A stretch of DNA of 64,000 nt from Pseudovibrio exalbescens DSM 16456 (GTDB lineage: Bacteria > Pseudomonadota > Alphaproteobacteria > Rhizobiales > Stappiaceae): positions 186,001-250,000 of the forward strand of contig NZ_KE383919.1 of the NCBI RefSeq assembly GCF_000422785.1, read 5' to 3'. The notes beneath the pieces were generated by a model. That model was not told where the DNA came from, did not search any database, and was given only the letters and a program-made list of their open reading frames with translations. Within the stretch, counting starts at the first letter, position 1, and each line of letters opens with the position of its first letter. A program made the position numbers and the translations under genes. Shown here piece after piece: positions 62,003-64,000 of this stretch.

Positions 62003-62017
62003 TTAACCACGCCTTAA
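62003..62017. promoter_or_regulatory. CtrA-type site upstream of the pilin gene
   Basis: TTAA (62003-62006), seven bases, TTAA (62014-62017) fits the CtrA consensus core. It lies in the 340-base region between the pilin gene and a small open frame. pilA is a CtrA target in Caulobacter. The distance to the pilin start is long, so its use is uncertain. Confidence 0.45.
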
Positions 62018-62107
62018 AAACACTGTGTTTTGAATACCCTAACGTTTGATGGAGCGTGCTGGACGTGCGGTGGCGGGGCGACTCGGCGCCCCTTCACCCG
62101 CTCATTC

Positions 62108-62239
62108 TTAACGGCGCTTGAACAACCAGCGCAGTGCTGCCAGTGCCGCTTTTGATCTGGCCCGTTGTCCTCTGAGCAGTAGTTGGTTCATGGATTGACC
62201 ATTGATGCTCGATGGCGATGCAAAGTGATGGACATTCAT
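62108..62239 (-). CDS. Possible small basic protein
   Basis: A 43-residue frame beginning MNVHHFASPSS and ending with a basic Ala- and Arg-rich helix (RSKAALAALRWLFKRR). GGAG lies 8 bases before the ATG. It lies downstream of the EamA transporter gene on the same strand, 114 bases after its stop. A longer reading to an ATG at 62344 would follow that gene by 9 bases but lacks a ribosome site. I do not recognise it, and it may not be a gene. Confidence 0.35.
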   Translation of the reverse strand: MNVHHFASPSSINGQSMNQLLLRGQRARSKAALAALRWLFKRR

Positions 62240-62353
62240 TGTCTCGTCTCCAGTAAAGACAGGTCCGTTCGTGGGACCATTTCCAGCCAGAGGGACGCGC
62301 AGCACCCGACCGGCGAACAGCATGGCGCAGACCATCTGCGCCATGAAAAGGGA

Positions 62354-63313
62354 TCACGCAGAAGCCGGCGCCCCCGGCGTTGCCACCGGGATGTCGGTTG
62401 TTTCTTTCTGCTGTTTTAGCGCGCTGGTGCGTTCGGCTGCCTGTTCTGCCCGCAACCGCATGCGTTCGCGGTGAACGGTGTATAGGCCCGAGCCCACCAC
62501 AATGACCATGCCCAGCATGGTGATAGCATCGGGGAAGGTGCCCCACACAAGGACGCCGATGCCGGTAGCCCAAAGCAGACCGGTGTAGCGCATGGGAGCT
62601 ACCGCCACGAGTTCACCCAAACGGTTGGACACGATCGCAAAATAGTAAGCACCGATGATGAAGGCGGAAGATCCGAGCACAGGCCACAAATACCATGTGT
62701 CCACCTGAACCCAGTCTTCGGTGACGCCAAGGCCCAATCCCATGAAGGTTACGGCGCCACATACAACAAAAGTAACACCGAAGGACGGAAGCCCCTTGGG
62801 CATACGGCGCGTGACCAGATCGCGGCACGCCATGAAGAACACGGCAGCAATGGCCAGCAAGGCCCAGGCATCAAAACCATCCAGGCCGGGCTGGATGATC
62901 AGCATAACGCCCACGAAACCGAAAGCGACGGCGCTCCAACGGCGCCAGCCAACCACTTCGCCGTAAACCATGGCTGCTCCGGCCGTCACCATGAGCGGCA
63001 TCGCCTGCAGCATGGCCGTGGCGTTGGCCATGGGCATGTGCGTGAGCGCGGTGAGGTACATCATGGACCCGATGACCTCCAGCAGCGCACGCGCCAGCAC
63101 GACCGGATGAAACAGCTGCCACCCTATCTTGAACTGACCAAGATAGAGGCAGAGCCCCCCCATCACCGCCGTCGTGACCAATCCACGCAAGAAGATCACC
63201 TGCCCCAGTGGCATGGTTTGTGCGGTATATTTCAGTGTTGCATCATTGAACATAAAAAACGCGGTGGACAAGAACATTGCCAGCAACGCGCGGCCATTTT
63301 CCTTGGCAAGCAT
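62354..63313 (-). CDS. DMT-family transporter (two EamA domains)
   Basis: A 319-residue protein with ten hydrophobic helices in two EamA repeats. Features include LKYTAQTMPLGQVIFLRGL, YLTALTHMPMANATAMLQ, YGEVVGWRRWSAVAFGFVGV in the first half and PMRYTGLLWATGIGVLVWG in the second. These are exporters of amino acids, nucleotides or other small metabolites; the substrate cannot be told. A basic C-terminal tail ends near a run of Thr and Pro. A reading frame antisense or out of phase in the same stretch is a shadow. Confidence 0.9.
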   Translation of the reverse strand: MLAKENGRALLAMFLSTAFFMFNDATLKYTAQTMPLGQVIFLRGLVTTAVMGGLCLYLGQFKIGWQLFHPVVLARALLEVIGSMMYLTALTHMPMANATAMLQAMPLMVTAGAAMVYGEVVGWRRWSAVAFGFVGVMLIIQPGLDGFDAWALLAIAAVFFMACRDLVTRRMPKGLPSFGVTFVVCGAVTFMGLGLGVTEDWVQVDTWYLWPVLGSSAFIIGAYYFAIVSNRLGELVAVAPMRYTGLLWATGIGVLVWGTFPDAITMLGMVIVVGSGLYTVHRERMRLRAEQAAERTSALKQQKETTDIPVATPGAPASA

Positions 63314-63476
63314 TCCCAGGGCACTCCAAATCTCTGGGCTTCATCCCTGCCGAACAGCAGCTTCATCCGGTTGCTTTCACCCCCCAGACAGCTATCCGAC
63401 TTTCGTAGAGTACCGTAACGCGAATTAGCTCCATTTAAGACGTGACAATGTGCCGCCTTAAGGCCATTTTATGTTG

Positions 63477-63491
63477 AAATATCAGATATTT
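63477..63491. repeat. AT-rich 15-bp palindrome
   Basis: AAATATC, one base, GATATTT. It lies in the roughly 295-base gap between the DMT transporter and mrp, upstream of the transporter start by about 165 bases. It may be an operator, but short AT palindromes arise easily by chance. Confidence 0.35.
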
Positions 63492-63563
63492 AGATAGTTT
63501 TACGCGGTAGTGTTTAAACGTATGAGCGCTGCGCCTATACAAATCTGTCCGTAATAACCGCAA

Positions 63564-63586
63564 GGCGGCCCCTGATCGGGGCCGCC
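63564..63586 (-). terminator. Hairpin after mrp
   Basis: On the minus strand GGCGGCCCC, a 5-base loop, GGGGCCGCC, followed by TTGCGGTTATT. A very stable stem 22 bases after the mrp stop; the T run is weak. Confidence 0.65.
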
Positions 63587-63608
63587 AGATAGCATGACTG
63601 CGACAATC

Positions 63609-64000
63609 TTATTCGATGACGATTCTCGGCGCTGGTTTGCTCAAGCCGGCCTCGCCCGTTTCCAGAGAGGTTCGAATATGCTCGGCTATGGTCAGGTACG
63701 CCTGAGCAACTGCGCCTTCGGGATGCGCAATCACCACAGGGCGGCCTTGATCCGATTGAACGCGCAATTCCATGGTCAACGGTATTTCACCCAAGAACGG
63801 CACCTGAAGTTTCTGGGCCTCTTCCCGCGCGCCGCCATGCCCGAAAATCTCGTGACGACTGCCACAATCCGGGCATATGAAATGGCTCATGTTCTCGATG
63901 ATCCCGATGACCGGAATGCTAACCTTTTGGAACATTGCTGTTCCGCGGCGTGCATCCAACAGCGCCAGATCCTGAGGCGTTGAAACAATGACACTCCCCG
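63609..64000 (-). CDS. mrp: Mrp/ApbC iron-sulfur carrier ATPase, C-terminal part
   Basis: The gene runs off the window's right edge, and about 130 C-terminal residues are visible. The frame is open to the end, so the TTG at 63959 is internal. VSTPQDLALLDARRG and PVIGIIENMSHFICPDCG match Mrp. The C-x2-C pair in that motif binds the [4Fe-4S] cluster that the dimer carries. The P-loop lies in the missing part. Mrp delivers iron-sulfur clusters; moaA, fumarase and a DUF971 protein nearby are linked to such cofactors by function or common context. Confidence 0.93.
   Translation of the reverse strand, partial: GSVIVSTPQDLALLDARRGTAMFQKVSIPVIGIIENMSHFICPDCGSRHEIFGHGGAREEAQKLQVPFLGEIPLTMELRVQSDQGRPVVIAHPEGAVAQAYLTIAEHIRTSLETGEAGLSKPAPRIVIE

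Noticed and set aside
62094-62573. A 159-codon minus-strand frame overlapping the end of the DMT transporter gene
   Set aside because: It reads the transporter gene in another phase; transporter helices continue through the overlap in the proper frame.
1-64000. CRISPR arrays, transposases, tRNA or rRNA genes
   Set aside because: I saw no regularly spaced repeats, transposase motifs, terminal repeats or tRNA-like CCA ends; absence was judged by eye only.

Overview
The window reads as chromosome of a motile Gram-negative alphaproteobacterium, most likely in or near the Hyphomicrobiales (Rhizobiales). The signs are the alpha-specific flagellar genes flaF and flbT, the rhizobial motility genes motC and motE, an FtcR/Rem-type response regulator, DUF1217 and DUF6468 proteins, and a gene order (flgB-flgC-fliE-flgG-flgA-flgI-motE-flgH-fliL-fliP; motA-fliM-...-fliN-fliG-flhB; flgE-flgK-flgL-flaF-flbT-flgD-fliQ-flhA-fliR) that I recognise from Sinorhizobium and Brucella. 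Species cannot be fixed from the sequence alone. I see no rRNA, tRNA, insertion sequence or CRISPR array.

Bases 1-1359 hold the end of an aspartoacylase/succinylglutamate desuccinylase-type gene and a GntR-family regulator. Bases 1370-37101 are one large flagellar region. Most of it is on the minus strand, in four blocks: motA-fliM-DUF6468-fliN-fliG-flhB-orf; flgB...fliP; orf-fliF-fliH-motB-motC-fliK-slt; and flgE...fliR-fliJ-like-flgJ-flgN-like plus two small genes. A plus-strand block (DUF1217-flgF-orf-fliI) is divergent from motA. ftcR lies at the far end, convergent with fliI. Together they encode export gate, ATPase, rod, rings, hook, hook-filament junction, C-ring and stator. No flagellin, filament cap or chemotaxis gene is in the window. 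A repeated sequence, TCAG-N7-CAAG, lies 45-75 bases before the preferred start of four flagellar units and 121 bases before a fifth. Its 11-base direct-repeat layout suits an OmpR-type regulator such as FtcR. A perfect CtrA-type site (TTAA-N7-TTAAC) lies upstream of ftcR. This suggests, but does not prove, a CtrA -> FtcR -> structural-gene cascade.

Bases 37388-45636 hold a PilZ-like protein, UDP-glucose dehydrogenase and a minus-strand capsule block: a Wza-like lipoprotein, two different KpsS-type proteins, a one-domain KpsC-type Kdo transferase and a short-chain dehydrogenase. There is no ABC exporter. Bases 46135-52586 are tamA-tamB, for outer-membrane protein and envelope assembly.

The rest is ordinary chromosome: a purine nucleoside permease-like periplasmic protein, a GNAT acetyltransferase, a methyltransferase, a yceI-cytochrome b561-yceI unit with a three-half-site repeat upstream, class I fumarase, an L,D-transpeptidase, a DUF971 protein, moaA, a lone 57-residue Flp pilin gene with a second CtrA-type site upstream, a DMT transporter, and the end of an Mrp/ApbC ATPase cut by the window edge.

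The best candidates for something undescribed are the shared flagellar promoter motif, the octapeptide repeat in the MotB linker, the unrecognised 322-residue protein that leads the fliF unit, and the capsule block with its unusual KpsS/KpsC content. All sites and repeats were read by eye; no search or statistics were run.
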